Part shown: positions 17,098 through 26,034 of the stretch, in pieces
Layout of the letters: each line of letters begins with the position of its first letter
Position numbering within the stretch: the first letter of the stretch is position 1
Origin: an uncultured Methylococcaceae bacterium
GTDB lineage: Bacteria > Pseudomonadota > Gammaproteobacteria > Methylococcales > Methylomonadaceae
Assembly: GCA_903945605.1 (NCBI GenBank)
Contig: CAJAWH010000138.1
Location: 1-32,384, forward strand
Reading direction: 5' to 3'
DNA length: 32,384 bases
Program-made: the position numbers and the translations under genes
Notes under the pieces: model-generated
Told to the model about the DNA's origin: nothing
What the model saw: the letters and a program-made list of their open reading frames with translations, nothing else
Database searches by the model: none

Positions 17098-17817
17098 TTA
17101 GAAATTGACGAACATTGATGCCATCAACAAATGGCGCATAGTGGCATTGTTATGGACAAGGTCATCCTGATACTGGTTCATATAGCCCAATTCAGTGCGC
17201 ACCGTTTTATTAAACGCCCAGCCGAATCCGGCAAAGGCACGGTTTTGGTCAAACCCCGCTTGTCCGCCATATTGGGTGTCATTAAGGCGGATGAAAAACT
17301 CATCCCAAGCAACCAAGCTTAAACGCGGTTCAAATTCTAAAGGATGATTAAGCTTAATCATTTGGCGCGGACGGACACGCACTTGGTTACCCACCAAGAA
17401 ATTGCTTTCCACCATTGTCCTGAATGTCACCGTACCGATACTGGTAGGTAATACATAACGGAACGCAGGCCAGACATCTTGTTGTGACACCAAGTCTTTA
17501 CCGACCATTTGCGTCGGCAACCATGTGTAACCCGCCCAAACAGTGGCCCTGTCACTTAACGAATAGCCGAACGCTGTACGCACCATACCTTGATACCAAT
17601 GGTTGAAATCACCATTAAAACGGGACTGGCCTTCCAGCCAAATCCGGGTCTTGGCTAATTTGGGGTCAACCACTTTTAAGCTGCCTTCGGCAACGGCCTG
17701 TAACCAACTGCCGGAGTCCTGCATCACATCATCCAATGCATGTGCTGTTGGCGACAAAGTGAGGGCGCATATGTTGGCAATGGCGGCAGCCATTAGTTTG
17801 CGGTTATGTTTATTCAT
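17098..17817 (-). CDS. DUF2490 family outer-membrane beta-barrel protein
   Basis: The 239-aa product has a signal peptide of about 27 residues ending AHA|LDD. The mature part shows the DUF2490 pattern: IWLEGQSRFNGDF, GYSLSDRATVWAGYTW, an R-rich VRVRPRQM stretch, LVAWDEFFIRLND, GFDQNRAFAGFGW and ELGYMNQYQDD. Alternating strands and a C-terminal Phe suggest an outer-membrane barrel assembled by BAM. The molecular role of the family is not known. It lies 199 bases downstream of soxA. Two inverted repeats fill that gap, one close to the start (17846-17861), so it may have its own promoter. AACGGAAAATACA before the ATG is a usable ribosome-binding site. Confidence 0.85.
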   Translation of the reverse strand: MNKHNRKLMAAAIANICALTLSPTAHALDDVMQDSGSWLQAVAEGSLKVVDPKLAKTRIWLEGQSRFNGDFNHWYQGMVRTAFGYSLSDRATVWAGYTWLPTQMVGKDLVSQQDVWPAFRYVLPTSIGTVTFRTMVESNFLVGNQVRVRPRQMIKLNHPLEFEPRLSLVAWDEFFIRLNDTQYGGQAGFDQNRAFAGFGWAFNKTVRTELGYMNQYQDDLVHNNATMRHLLMASMFVNF

Positions 17818-17845
17818 TGTATTTTCCGTTATTGTATATGCTTAG

Positions 17846-17861
17846 GGTCATCATAATGACC
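17846..17861. promoter_or_regulatory. Inverted repeat upstream of the DUF2490 gene
   Basis: A perfect six-pair inverted repeat GGTCAT-CATA-ATGACC ends 29 bases before the DUF2490 start codon. On the coding strand it contains TATGAT, which could serve as a -10. It could be an operator or a 5'-UTR hairpin. No -35 with good spacing was found. Confidence 0.35.
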
Positions 17862-17968
17862 TATAAGTACTTTTAAGGTGGCAATTGATAAAGCAATAAT
17901 TAAGCCAAAAACAACACATTGATTATTGTTGGCTAATAATAAAGCTGGGCATTAATAGCCATTGGGAA

Positions 17969-17984
17969 TGGTTTATATAAACCA
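17969..17984. promoter_or_regulatory. 16-bp perfect palindrome between soxA and the DUF2490 gene
   Basis: TGGTTTATATAAACCA is a perfect palindrome, beginning about 33 bases past the soxA stop. Its right arm AACCA can alternatively pair with TGGTT at 17989-17993 (AACCA-CTGC-TGGTT), so two exclusive hairpins are possible. There is no T-run that would make it an obvious terminator. It may be a binding site. Confidence 0.35.
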
Positions 17985-18016
17985 CTGCTGGTTGATATGG
18001 CCCGTTCACAGACAGG

Positions 18017-18862
18017 CTATTTACGGACACTTGGCCCTGTGATATTAACGCCATTACCCATATAAGCCAAGAAATATTCCAGATTGTTGGACTCTATCGA
18101 CGATGATGGAAAAACAGGGGCTTTAATCTGTGCCAAGCATTCATTGAAACGGCGCTGCAATGTGCCCATTTCGCCCCACTTCAGACGATAAGTGGGCCAA
18201 CTATTGGTGTGACCCAAGGCGGCGCTGAGAATTTCGCTACGCAGTTTTTTACCGGCATTTTGGACATGGCAGGTGGCGCAGGCAAAATTCAATTGCCCAC
18301 GACGTTGGTAATAAAACGCCTTGCCCTGCTGGTAAGCCAGCAAGGCGCGAGGATCGTTGTCCGGTATCACGACACTAATGGGTTGCCCGCGCGAGGTGAA
18401 TACCATATAAGCCAACAATTCCGCCATTGACCCTTTAAAAATATCCAACGGTAGCTCTCGATTGGCAATACGGCAATTATTTACGGCTTGTGCCAAAGTG
18501 ACCACAGCACCTTTTTGGCTGTCCCAACGCGGATAATAGTGTGCTATGCCGATACCCCGCCGCTCAAAACAATCGCCATAATGCCGCCCGTTGTTAAAGG
18601 CTGTGCCAAACAACACTTGACCTTGCTCAAGTGCCGGTTGATAGGGGGGAAATTCTTCAATTGCCAACCAAGAACTGCGGGCTATGACATCAATGGCATA
18701 AACCCCATTGCCATAATCTTGCAATTGCAGCTGCGGAAAAAGCCGTTGGTAATACTGCCTAAGCTGGTGTTGATCCTCGGATGGGCCGGCCTGCACGGGC
18801 AATGCCATCCACAACAGGCAGCCTAGCCAAAACGCGCGATTATTTGACCGTCTCGCTAGCAC
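18017..18862 (-). CDS. soxA: SoxA, monoheme-type cytochrome c of thiosulfate oxidation
   Basis: SoxA is the catalytic subunit of the SoxAX L-cysteine S-thiosulfotransferase, which couples thiosulfate to the SoxY cysteine in the periplasm. The 281-aa product has a signal peptide ending VQA|G near residue 25. One heme site CATCH is present (Cys195, Cys198, His199). The N-terminal region has only Cys98 and Cys130, without a CxxCH, as in the monoheme SoxA class where these form a disulfide. The active-site/axial Cys242 is in QRRFNECL. The start is GTG 18862, preceded by AGGGGG, and overlaps the end of soxZ by 23 bases. No soxX gene lies next to it, so its partner must be encoded elsewhere or be absent. 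Confidence 0.9.
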   Translation of the reverse strand: MLARRSNNRAFWLGCLLWMALPVQAGPSEDQHQLRQYYQRLFPQLQLQDYGNGVYAIDVIARSSWLAIEEFPPYQPALEQGQVLFGTAFNNGRHYGDCFERRGIGIAHYYPRWDSQKGAVVTLAQAVNNCRIANRELPLDIFKGSMAELLAYMVFTSRGQPISVVIPDNDPRALLAYQQGKAFYYQRRGQLNFACATCHVQNAGKKLRSEILSAALGHTNSWPTYRLKWGEMGTLQRRFNECLAQIKAPVFPSSSIESNNLEYFLAYMGNGVNITGPSVRK

Positions 18863-19151
18863 TATCGTGTTGCCCCCTGTTGTCTGACCAGTCTACACTG
18901 ATGGTGTCACCCAATTGCCCGCCGTTGAGCATAAAAGCAAAATAAGGGTCTTTAGAAATACCCGATCCCATATCGGCCTGCACAATAACCTCACCGTTAT
19001 GGAGCACTGTCATGGTTTGGATAAAATGCGCAGCAAGGCTTTGTTGCGTTTGCGGCTCCAATGTCCGCCCCGTTTCCATGGGATGAACAATCAGGATTCT
19101 GATTTGGATGGCCTCGCCAAGTAGCTTGGCACGGATTTTTATACTGGACAT
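18840..19151 (-). CDS. soxZ: SoxZ, partner of the SoxY sulfur-carrier
   Basis: The 103-aa product matches SoxZ in size and in its conserved segments: MSSIKIRAKLLGEAIQIRI at the start, VHPMETGR, ITQTM-like strands and a late KDPYFAFMLNGGQLGD. SoxZ forms the heterodimer with SoxY that carries sulfur intermediates during Sox-dependent oxidation. I chose the ATG at 19151 because it gives the canonical N-terminus. It comes one base after the soxY stop (TGATATG), so the two are translationally coupled. There is no signal peptide, as expected, since SoxZ is exported with SoxY. Confidence 0.93.
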   Translation of the reverse strand: MSSIKIRAKLLGEAIQIRILIVHPMETGRTLEPQTQQSLAAHFIQTMTVLHNGEVIVQADMGSGISKDPYFAFMLNGGQLGDTISVDWSDNRGQHDSASETVK

Positions 19152-19152
19152 A

Positions 19153-19611
19153 TCAACCGCCACAGCCGCCAATGGTGACTTTCACAGTTGTGCTGGCCTT
19201 ATACAAGCCCGCTGCCGTTTCGGCAATTACCCAAACATCACTGGTTTGGGCCATCTTTACACGGGCTGACACAACTGCCTGCATCTTTTCGGATAGGGCA
19301 AATTCGGCAACCAGTGGCACGGGATTTTTCTCCACCAACAGGTAAATTTTTTGCACTGCTGGCAAAGCAACGTTGACAGTGACCGGCACCACCGCACCGT
19401 TTTCGGCAATCAAGGGGACATTTATGTCTATTTGATCGCTGGGTTCAATCATGGTATCGTTGAATAGCTGCTTAAGCGTGGCATCCAGCGGGCTAGCGGC
19501 ATAATGCGCTTCCGGCCAACGCGCGTAGGCCAATGGCAAAGGCAAGCAGACAGCCGCCAGCAAGCCCGTTAACTGTCTAAAAAACTGCCTACGCTTATAC
19601 GATAGGGCCAT
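19153..19611 (-). CDS. soxY: SoxY, sulfur-carrying subunit of the Sox system
   Basis: SoxY carries sulfur intermediates covalently on a C-terminal cysteine. The 152-aa product ends with the diagnostic GGCGG, giving carrier Cys150. The N-terminus has a twin-arginine-like signal (KRRQFFRQLTG) followed by a hydrophobic stretch, cleaved near residue 30, consistent with Tat export. SoxY/SoxZ strands such as INVPLIAENGAVVPVTV are clear. It lies 55 bases after the transglycosylase gene. AGG at about ten bases from the ATG is a modest ribosome-binding site. Confidence 0.94.
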   Translation of the reverse strand: MALSYKRRQFFRQLTGLLAAVCLPLPLAYARWPEAHYAASPLDATLKQLFNDTMIEPSDQIDINVPLIAENGAVVPVTVNVALPAVQKIYLLVEKNPVPLVAEFALSEKMQAVVSARVKMAQTSDVWVIAETAAGLYKASTTVKVTIGGCGG

Positions 19612-19666
19612 GATAATTTGCCTCGCTCAACCCACTGCACAACTGTTGCCATTGGCACCACGCCAG

Positions 19667-20443
19667 TTAGTGGTTATAACGCGCCAACACTTGACGCACA
19701 TAATTTTGCGTTTCTTGATAAGGGGGAATGGTGTAATTGTATTTGACCACGGCATTCTCACCTGCATTATAAGCCGCTATCGCCAAATCAATGTTGGGGT
19801 GGAACATATCCAACAAATCCCGCAAATAACGGGCGCCGCCATGGATATTCTGTACAGGGTCGTTACGGTCAACAACGCCGTAGCGTTCCGCTGTGCCCGG
19901 CATCAACTGCATTAGGCCAACCGCACCCGCCGGAGACACTGCATTGGCATTATAAGCCGATTCGGTTTGAATAACGGCATGAAGCAATTTTTCATCGAGT
20001 TGGTAGCGTTCGGCAACATCGGCAATCAAATCGTTGAATTGCCATTTACCAGTATCAGCGCTGCCATACGAAGGCAACGGCAATGGCAGCGGACGGGATA
20101 TTAGTGGAGCGGGCGTACCGCCAAATTTATAAAAATTGCCAGTGGATTTGACCGGTTGCGGCGTGTAACCGACCTCAATTTTAGTCTTGCTTAGCAGGTG
20201 GTATTGCGGCAATGGCTCATCAGAATAATGCAGTCCGCCATTACCATCCAGATATTTGTAAAGATAGGCAATTTTTTTGACCGTCGCCATTTTGGCCGGG
20301 GCCGGCACAGGGGTATTGAAACCGTTATAAGGCCTATTGCCATAATAAGTCTGACCATTGGCTGTGGTTTTATAAATTTCCGCCCAGCTGGTTTGCGCCA
20401 CGCTGAATGCAATAACCATAATGCCGATTTTGTGCATAAGCAT
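19667..20443 (-). CDS. Exported lytic transglycosylase with two DUF4124-like repeats
   Basis: The 258-aa product should cleave peptidoglycan glycan strands with formation of anhydro-muramyl ends. A signal peptide ends near SWA|E (residue 21). Two DUF4124-like segments follow: EIYKTTANGQTYYGNRP (22-38) and YLYKYLDGNGGLHYSDEP (60-77). The catalytic domain begins near 135. Its Glu161 is in VIQTESAYN, followed by SPAGAVGLMQLMP and IAAYNAGENAV, the SLT domain signature. It starts six bases after purT; ATG 20443 or ATG 20437 could be used. It shares the strand with the sox genes but has no known role in sulfur oxidation. Confidence 0.9.
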   Translation of the reverse strand: MLMHKIGIMVIAFSVAQTSWAEIYKTTANGQTYYGNRPYNGFNTPVPAPAKMATVKKIAYLYKYLDGNGGLHYSDEPLPQYHLLSKTKIEVGYTPQPVKSTGNFYKFGGTPAPLISRPLPLPLPSYGSADTGKWQFNDLIADVAERYQLDEKLLHAVIQTESAYNANAVSPAGAVGLMQLMPGTAERYGVVDRNDPVQNIHGGARYLRDLLDMFHPNIDLAIAAYNAGENAVVKYNYTIPPYQETQNYVRQVLARYNH

Positions 20444-20449
20444 AACCCG

Positions 20450-21649
20450 CTATGGCGGGGTGACCGTCACCAAACTGGCGGCTTGACCAGCTAACCGGAG
20501 TGCCTCATCGGTACTATCGGCACTGGCCAAGGCCACGCCCATACGCCGGTTGACAAATGCCTCAGGCTTGCCAAACAAGCGGATTGCACTGCCCGGCACT
20601 GCCAAAGCTTGCGCCAAGCCTTGATAGCCCACCCCTTGGGCAGCAATGCCGCCCAAAATAACGGCACTGGCGCCGGCTTGCAGCAAACGCGTGTCAACCG
20701 GCAGGCCCAAAATAGCCCGGGCATGCAACTCAAATTCGTTCTGCCGTTGCGTCACCATGGTCACCATGCCGGTGTCATGCGGCCTTGGGCTGACTTCACT
20801 AAACCACACCTGATCGCCATCAACAAACAACTCCACGCCAAACAAGCCCAACCCGCCAATAGCCGAGGTGATGGTCCGGGCAATCGCTTGGGCACGCGCC
20901 AGTGCCGCCGCCGACATGGCCTGTGGTTGCCAGCTCTGCCGATAATCCCCGTGTTCCTGCACGTGGCCTATCGGTTCGCAAAAACAAGTGTCCACTTCCC
21001 CCTGCGCGTTTAAGGCGCGCACAGTCAATAAGGTGATTTCAAAATCAAAATCAATCTTAGCCTCCACGATCACTTTGCCGGTATCGACGCGCCCGCTGCT
21101 TTTGGCGTAATCCCAAGCCGCCGCCAGTTCATCAGCACATTTCACCATCGACTGGCCTTTACCGGAAGATGACATGGTCGGCTTGACAAAACACGGATAA
21201 CCAATGCCTTGGTCAACTGCGGCTTGCAATGCTGCAAAAGATTCGGCAAACGCGTAGCGTGAGGTGGGCAAGCCCAATTGCTCCGCCGCCAAGCTCCTGA
21301 TACCCTCGCGGTTCATGGTCAACTGGATAGCACGAGCATTGGGCACGACAGTAGAAACCCCCTGCGCTTCAATCTCCGCCAATGCCACCGTGGCTATCGC
21401 TTCTATTTCGGGGATAATGAAAGTGGGCTGCTCCACGGCAATCAAGGCTTTGACAACAGCGGCATCGGTCATATCAATGACGTAATTGCGGTGCGCCACC
21501 GCATGGGCAGGGGCATGGGCATAGCGGTCAACGGCAACCACCTCCACACCGTAGCGTTGCAGGCAAATGGCCAGCTCTTTACCCAATTCACCACTACCCA
21601 ACAACAATGCTTTGGTGGCGTTATCCGTTAATGGTGTTCCGATTATCAC
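20450..21649 (-). CDS. purT: Formate-dependent phosphoribosylglycinamide formyltransferase
   Basis: PurT makes formyl-GAR from GAR, formate and ATP in purine synthesis, independently of folate. The 399-aa product is close to the usual length of about 392. It has an N-terminal dinucleotide-like [17 protein letters not shown], the ATP-grasp segment [58 protein letters not shown] and IRLFGKPEA. The start is GTG 21649, which overlaps the stop of the MutS-like gene as GTGA, so translation of the two is coupled. Confidence 0.95.
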   Translation of the reverse strand: MIIGTPLTDNATKALLLGSGELGKELAICLQRYGVEVVAVDRYAHAPAHAVAHRNYVIDMTDAAVVKALIAVEQPTFIIPEIEAIATVALAEIEAQGVSTVVPNARAIQLTMNREGIRSLAAEQLGLPTSRYAFAESFAALQAAVDQGIGYPCFVKPTMSSSGKGQSMVKCADELAAAWDYAKSSGRVDTGKVIVEAKIDFDFEITLLTVRALNAQGEVDTCFCEPIGHVQEHGDYRQSWQPQAMSAAALARAQAIARTITSAIGGLGLFGVELFVDGDQVWFSEVSPRPHDTGMVTMVTQRQNEFELHARAILGLPVDTRLLQAGASAVILGGIAAQGVGYQGLAQALAVPGSAIRLFGKPEAFVNRRMGVALASADSTDEALRLAGQAASLVTVTPP

Positions 21650-23229
21650 TGCGAACCTGCCAGATAGTTATCGATATCAGCCTTGGAGAAACCAATTTTT
21701 TTGGCAACCCGGTCGGCGTGGCTGACGCGGGAAATGCCCGGCACCAGCTTGAAGGTCGGCAAGTCGTCGGCAAATTCCACTTGCTTGGCCATACCTAATC
21801 GTTTTTTTGCAAACACATCAACCAATTGGTGGTTATGGGTAATCAGCAGGGTACTGTTGCCCTTGCGGTAAAAGCCATCCAACACCGTCTCAGAAGATGC
21901 CATTTTTTCCTCAAAGGTCGTGCCTTCGGACATTTCATCCAATACCACCAGACTTTTTGCCGTGGTGGCCAAAAATATCTCTTTCGTGCGCTTAAGCTCC
22001 GCACCAAAACGACCTTCGCCATCATCTAAGTGACTAATTTCAGGGGCTTGGTAAAAAATACGGTCAGCCACCGTCAGTGTCGCCGCTTGCGCGGGCACAA
22101 AACAACCGGTCTGTGCCAGCACTTGAATTTGTGCAACCGTTTTGCAAAATGCCGTCTTGCCGCCACTATTGGGGCCGGTGATAAATACCAGCTTTTCATC
22201 ATCCAAGTCAAAATCATTGCCAACATAAGCAGGGTTTTGTTTGCCTAACACCGGATTGACCGCACCGGCCAGGTTAATCCGGTGATGATCTGCCTCAAGC
22301 AAACTTGGCAACACTGTAGCATGGCCAAAATTTTCGGCAAATTTGATAAACGACAATAGCTCATCCACCTGCCCTAACGCTTCCAAAGCCGCTCCCACTT
22401 GCGGCGATTGCCGATACTCCGCTCGTAACGGAATAATGCATTGGTCGCGGTCAAACCCGCCAATCAGGGGCAAGCTAAGCAACAATAAAGGGCTTAAAAA
22501 AATGGCCTCATCAGGAATGGCGGCGAGCAAACCATCCGGCACGAAAGCCTTGACCAAGCCGTACACTAGCACCGCCAATGCCAGTAGCAACGGCTTGAAC
22601 AGTCGCGGCACAAAAATTATGGCTGGGCTAAACTTGCCTTGCTGCTCCAGCTTACTTTTAATGCCGTTTTCAGTCAGATACACGGGGTCTTGCATCAATG
22701 AACTGGCACGCGTGCCAACAAAACTTTGCACCTTGTCAAACACGCCTTGTAAATAAGTACTGTCCGGCTTGTCAATAGACAGCAGTCCTTGCGTCCATTC
22801 GTTCATAAACTTTACGCCGCGCCGATAATGGCTATAACCGTAACCATCAATAACCGGATGCGCCCGCTCAACCGTACTAAGCGAATGGCCAAATTGGCTG
22901 AACAACAACGCATAAAAATGCTGCTCTTGCCCGGCAACCTGCTGCAACACATTTTCCAATGCAGCCTTCAGCTCCGGCTTGGCCTGCAATTCTGCAACCG
23001 CCGCCTGCTTGGCACGAATGGCCTCGGTATCCGCACTCGGCTGTGTCAAAGAGCGGTATAACACTGCCTGCCCTATCGTGGTCGAAGCATGATTGACGGC
23101 CTCGAACAGCTTATCAATCTCAATCACACTCGCCGCACCAGCATCAATGACCCCTTCGCCGGTGGGCAAAGGGTGACAAGCTTTGCTGTCCGGCCAGTGG
23201 CTGTCCCAAATTTGTAATAATGGTTTCAT
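21646..23229 (-). CDS. MutS-related ATPase with predicted membrane segments
   Basis: From ATG 23229 the product is 527 aa. It keeps only the MutS core and ATPase parts. Walker A is GPNSGGKT (about 352-359) and Walker B is LVVLDE (about 427-432), followed by SEGTTFEE and a [10 protein letters not shown] switch motif. The lever region contains [24 protein letters not shown]. The mismatch-recognition domain of MutS is absent. Two strongly hydrophobic stretches at about 203-229 and 242-259 suggest a membrane hairpin, as in several uncharacterised MutS-like proteins. It is therefore unlikely to be canonical mismatch repair MutS. TTG 23241 is a possible upstream start. It precedes purT with a four-base overlap. 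Confidence 0.85.
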   Translation of the reverse strand: MKPLLQIWDSHWPDSKACHPLPTGEGVIDAGAASVIEIDKLFEAVNHASTTIGQAVLYRSLTQPSADTEAIRAKQAAVAELQAKPELKAALENVLQQVAGQEQHFYALLFSQFGHSLSTVERAHPVIDGYGYSHYRRGVKFMNEWTQGLLSIDKPDSTYLQGVFDKVQSFVGTRASSLMQDPVYLTENGIKSKLEQQGKFSPAIIFVPRLFKPLLLALAVLVYGLVKAFVPDGLLAAIPDEAIFLSPLLLLSLPLIGGFDRDQCIIPLRAEYRQSPQVGAALEALGQVDELLSFIKFAENFGHATVLPSLLEADHHRINLAGAVNPVLGKQNPAYVGNDFDLDDEKLVFITGPNSGGKTAFCKTVAQIQVLAQTGCFVPAQAATLTVADRIFYQAPEISHLDDGEGRFGAELKRTKEIFLATTAKSLVVLDEMSEGTTFEEKMASSETVLDGFYRKGNSTLLITHNHQLVDVFAKKRLGMAKQVEFADDLPTFKLVPGISRVSHADRVAKKIGFSKADIDNYLAGSQ

Positions 23230-23294
23230 GGGGATGACCAAGGATTAATTAAGAAGTATCAATTAACGATTAATTTTCGTAAAAAACAGAACTG

Positions 23295-24263
23295 TCACAC
23301 ATAGTGCGCCACTAACCCGGCCAGCACCTGCACATGGGCATCGCTGTCGTTCAGGCAGGGCAAGTAACGGTAATCGGTACCGCCAGCTTCCATAAACACG
23401 GCCTTGTTTTCCCCGGCAATCTCTTCCAGTGTTTCCAAACAATCCACCGCAAAACCTGGGCAAACCACATCAACCGACTGGACGCCCTGACCTGGCAAAG
23501 CTGCCAACGTGTCGGCACAATAAGGCTTCAGCCATTCGGCCTTGCCAAAACGGGACTGGAACACCATCTGCCATTGCTGCTCTTGCAAGCCCAACTGCTC
23601 GGCAATCAACTGTGCAGTGCGCTGGCATTGATGGAAATACGGGTCGCCCCATTGCGTCAACTGCTCAGGCAAACCGTGGAAAGACATCAACAGCAACTGG
23701 TTTTTGCCCTGATCGCGCCACGCTTGGTCAATGCTATTGGCAATAGCATTAATATAGCCGCTATTGTTGTGGTAATCACTGACAAAATGGACAGTAGGCA
23801 GATGCCGCCAGCGGTTCAGCTCCTGCACCAAATCATCATAAACCGACGCACTGGTGGTGGAGGAATATTGCGGATACAACGGCAGCACCACCACATTATC
23901 CACACCCTGATCTTTAAAGCCACGCAAGCGTGAGGCAATGGATGGCTCGCCATAGCGCATCGCATAATCGACCACCACACCAGCACTGCCAATCTCGGTA
24001 GCCAGCTTTTCGGTCAACTGTCGGGTCAAGAAAGCCAGTGGCGAGCCTTTTTCTGCATCCCAAACTTGCTGGTAAGCATGAGCCGACTTGGCGGGCCGGA
24101 ACGGCAACACCGCCCCATGCAGAATAAGCCACCATATCGGCCGGGGAATATTCACCACCCGTGGGTCCCACAAGAAATCTTTCAGGAATTTACGCACAGC
24201 GGCGGCGGTGGGTGCAGTAGGTGAACCCAAGTTAGCCAGCAAGACAGCAGTTTTTTGGCCCAT
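23295..24263 (-). CDS. hemH: Ferrochelatase
   Basis: HemH inserts Fe2+ into protoporphyrin IX, the last step of protoheme synthesis. The 322-aa product has the expected size. It shows LLANLGSP at the N-terminus, AMRYGEPSI, VVLPLYPQYSSTT, the catalytic His196 in MSFHGLPE, QSRFGKAEWLKP, and CPGFAVDCLETLEEI with the conserved Glu277. Protoheme supply suits a cell with c-type cytochromes such as SoxA, but no special link is implied. The gene starts five bases after folE. No Shine-Dalgarno sequence is visible, which fits translational coupling. Confidence 0.96.
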   Translation of the reverse strand: MGQKTAVLLANLGSPTAPTAAAVRKFLKDFLWDPRVVNIPRPIWWLILHGAVLPFRPAKSAHAYQQVWDAEKGSPLAFLTRQLTEKLATEIGSAGVVVDYAMRYGEPSIASRLRGFKDQGVDNVVVLPLYPQYSSTTSASVYDDLVQELNRWRHLPTVHFVSDYHNNSGYINAIANSIDQAWRDQGKNQLLLMSFHGLPEQLTQWGDPYFHQCQRTAQLIAEQLGLQEQQWQMVFQSRFGKAEWLKPYCADTLAALPGQGVQSVDVVCPGFAVDCLETLEEIAGENKAVFMEAGGTDYRYLPCLNDSDAHVQVLAGLVAHYV

Positions 24264-24268
24264 ATCGC

Positions 24269-24811
24269 TTATCGGTTAATTAAGTTTAAAAATTCCGAAC
24301 GGGTACTGATGTGTTTGCGGAAAATGCCCGTCATCACCGATGTGGTCATCACCGAATTTTGTTTTTCCACACCCCGCATCATCATGCACATGTGCTTGGC
24401 CTCAATCACCACCGCCACACCGCGTGCACCTATCGACAACTCAATGGCATCAGCAATTTGCTTGGTCAGCTTCTCTTGGATTTGCAGGCGACGGGCATAC
24501 ATGTCAACAATGCGCGCCACTTTGGACAAACCCAGCACCTTACCCTGCGGCAAATAACCGACATGACATTTGCCAATAAACGGCAACAAATGGTGTTCGC
24601 ACAAAGAAAAAAGCTCTATGTCTTTGACAATCACCATATCTTCGGTTTCTGCTGTAAAAATAGCACCGTTCAATACCTCTTCCAAGGATTTATGATAACC
24701 ATTGTTCAAAAATTGAAACGCCTTGGCGGCCCGTTTAGGCGTATCCACTAAACCTTCACGGGTCAAATCTTCCCCGATGGCCTGGATAATATTGGCGAAA
24801 TGTTCTTCCAC
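24269..24811 (-). CDS. folE: GTP cyclohydrolase I
   Basis: FolE converts GTP to 7,8-dihydroneopterin triphosphate, the first step of tetrahydrofolate synthesis. The 180-aa product holds the whole catalytic domain. Zinc ligands are Cys71 and His74 in LCEHHLLPF and Cys142 in [11 protein letters not shown]. Other family motifs are [31 protein letters not shown] and QNSVMTTS. Start is GTG 24811, preceded by AGGGAAA. It lies 43 bases after dusA and five before hemH, in an apparent cofactor-synthesis run. Confidence 0.96.
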   Translation of the reverse strand: MEEHFANIIQAIGEDLTREGLVDTPKRAAKAFQFLNNGYHKSLEEVLNGAIFTAETEDMVIVKDIELFSLCEHHLLPFIGKCHVGYLPQGKVLGLSKVARIVDMYARRLQIQEKLTKQIADAIELSIGARGVAVVIEAKHMCMMMRGVEKQNSVMTTSVMTGIFRKHISTRSEFLNLINR

Positions 24812-24854
24812 TTTATAGTTTCCCTGTCATAAAAAATAACTTAAGAGTATAACA

Positions 24855-25853
24855 TCATTGGCTTGTGAACCTTAACGCTTCCCGCACCACATTGATATCC
24901 GCCCCTGGCCTACCGACATTTTCGCTTAAATGCCGCCGCCAGCCGCGTGCGCCCGGCTCACCATGGAACAAGCCCAAAGTATGCCGCGTCACTGTGTTCA
25001 GGCGCAGGCCGTCGCCCAACTGTAGACCAATATAAGGCAATAATTGTTCTACCGCTTCGTAGCGGGTGACCGGCTCCACGTCCGCGCCAAAAATACGCCT
25101 GTCCACCTCAGCCAGCACATAAGGGTTCTGGTAAGCCTCACGCCCCACCATAACGCCATCGACGTGTTGCAAATGGGTTTCAGCTTGAGCCAGTGAAGTG
25201 ACACCGCCATTTAATATAAATTCCAGCTGCGGAAAGTCAATTTTTAACTGATAAACCACTTCATAACGCAACGGTGGAATTTCACGGTTTTGTTTAGGCG
25301 ACAAGCCCTTCAACCATGCTTTGCGGGCATGGACAATGAACGTTTGGCAGCCGGCACTGGCTACAGTCGCTATGAAATGCGCCAATTCCTCATAAGAATC
25401 TTGGTCATCAATGCCAATACGCGATTTTACTGTCACCGGCAACTCCGTTGCCTGGCACATTGCCGCCACACACTCTGCCACCAGCTCCGGCTCCGCCATC
25501 AAACACGCACCAAAACGACCATTTTGCACGCGGTCGCTCGGGCAACCCACGTTCAAGTTCACCTCGTCATAACCATAATCTTCCGCCATTTTTGCACACC
25601 ACCCCAATTCCCGTGGGTTACTGCCGCCCAACTGCAAAGCCAATGGATGTTCCTCAGCATTAAACTGCAAAAAACGCTGCCGATCACCATGGATTAAAGC
25701 CCCCGTAGTCACCATTTCGGTATACAACAGGGCATGGCGCGACAACAAGCGATGGAAATAGCGGCAATGCCGGTCCGTCCAATCCATCATCGGGGCAACG
25801 CTGAAGCGTCTGTCAAGTTTATGGGGGGTTATCATGGGTGGTTGATTCGACAC
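24855..25853 (-). CDS. dusA: tRNA-dihydrouridine synthase A
   Basis: DusA is an FMN enzyme that reduces uridines 20/20a in the D-loop of tRNA. The 332-aa product has the N-terminal signature [28 protein letters not shown], the catalytic Cys104 in [52 protein letters not shown] and [14 protein letters not shown]. DusA is distinguished from DusB/C by the DWTDRHCR and [12 protein letters not shown] segments. GTG 25853 gives the full frame; ATG 25835 is equally possible, since neither has a clear ribosome-binding site. Confidence 0.95.
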   Translation of the reverse strand: MSNQPPMITPHKLDRRFSVAPMMDWTDRHCRYFHRLLSRHALLYTEMVTTGALIHGDRQRFLQFNAEEHPLALQLGGSNPRELGWCAKMAEDYGYDEVNLNVGCPSDRVQNGRFGACLMAEPELVAECVAAMCQATELPVTVKSRIGIDDQDSYEELAHFIATVASAGCQTFIVHARKAWLKGLSPKQNREIPPLRYEVVYQLKIDFPQLEFILNGGVTSLAQAETHLQHVDGVMVGREAYQNPYVLAEVDRRIFGADVEPVTRYEAVEQLLPYIGLQLGDGLRLNTVTRHTLGLFHGEPGARGWRRHLSENVGRPGADINVVREALRFTSQ

Positions 25854-25940
25854 TGAAGTACAATCGAAATGAGGCGAAACTGAGAGGGGAGCCGTTATAA
25901 CCGGTGCGGCGAAGAAAGTAAAACCGTAAAACGCAAAATA

Positions 25941-25967
25941 GGTGGATGCACGCTAAGGCGATCCACC
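25941..25967 (-). terminator. Probable terminator of the secretion locus
   Basis: A perfect seven-pair stem GGTGGAT / ATCCACC encloses an inner CGC-TAAG-GCG stem. On the minus strand it is followed by TATTTTGCGTTTTA, an imperfect T-run. It sits 68 bases after the stop of the coiled-coil lipoprotein gene. Confidence 0.55.
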
Positions 25968-26034
25968 CACAACTCAGCCAATGTTATGCGGGGAGCAGGC
26001 CATAAAACCTGCTTGACCGCACAATGCGCTGAAT

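Noticed and set aside
23261-23275. AATTAA-CGA-TTAATT inverted repeat between hemH and the MutS-like gene as a terminator
   Set aside because: Stem is purely A/T, with no T-run after it in the direction of transcription.
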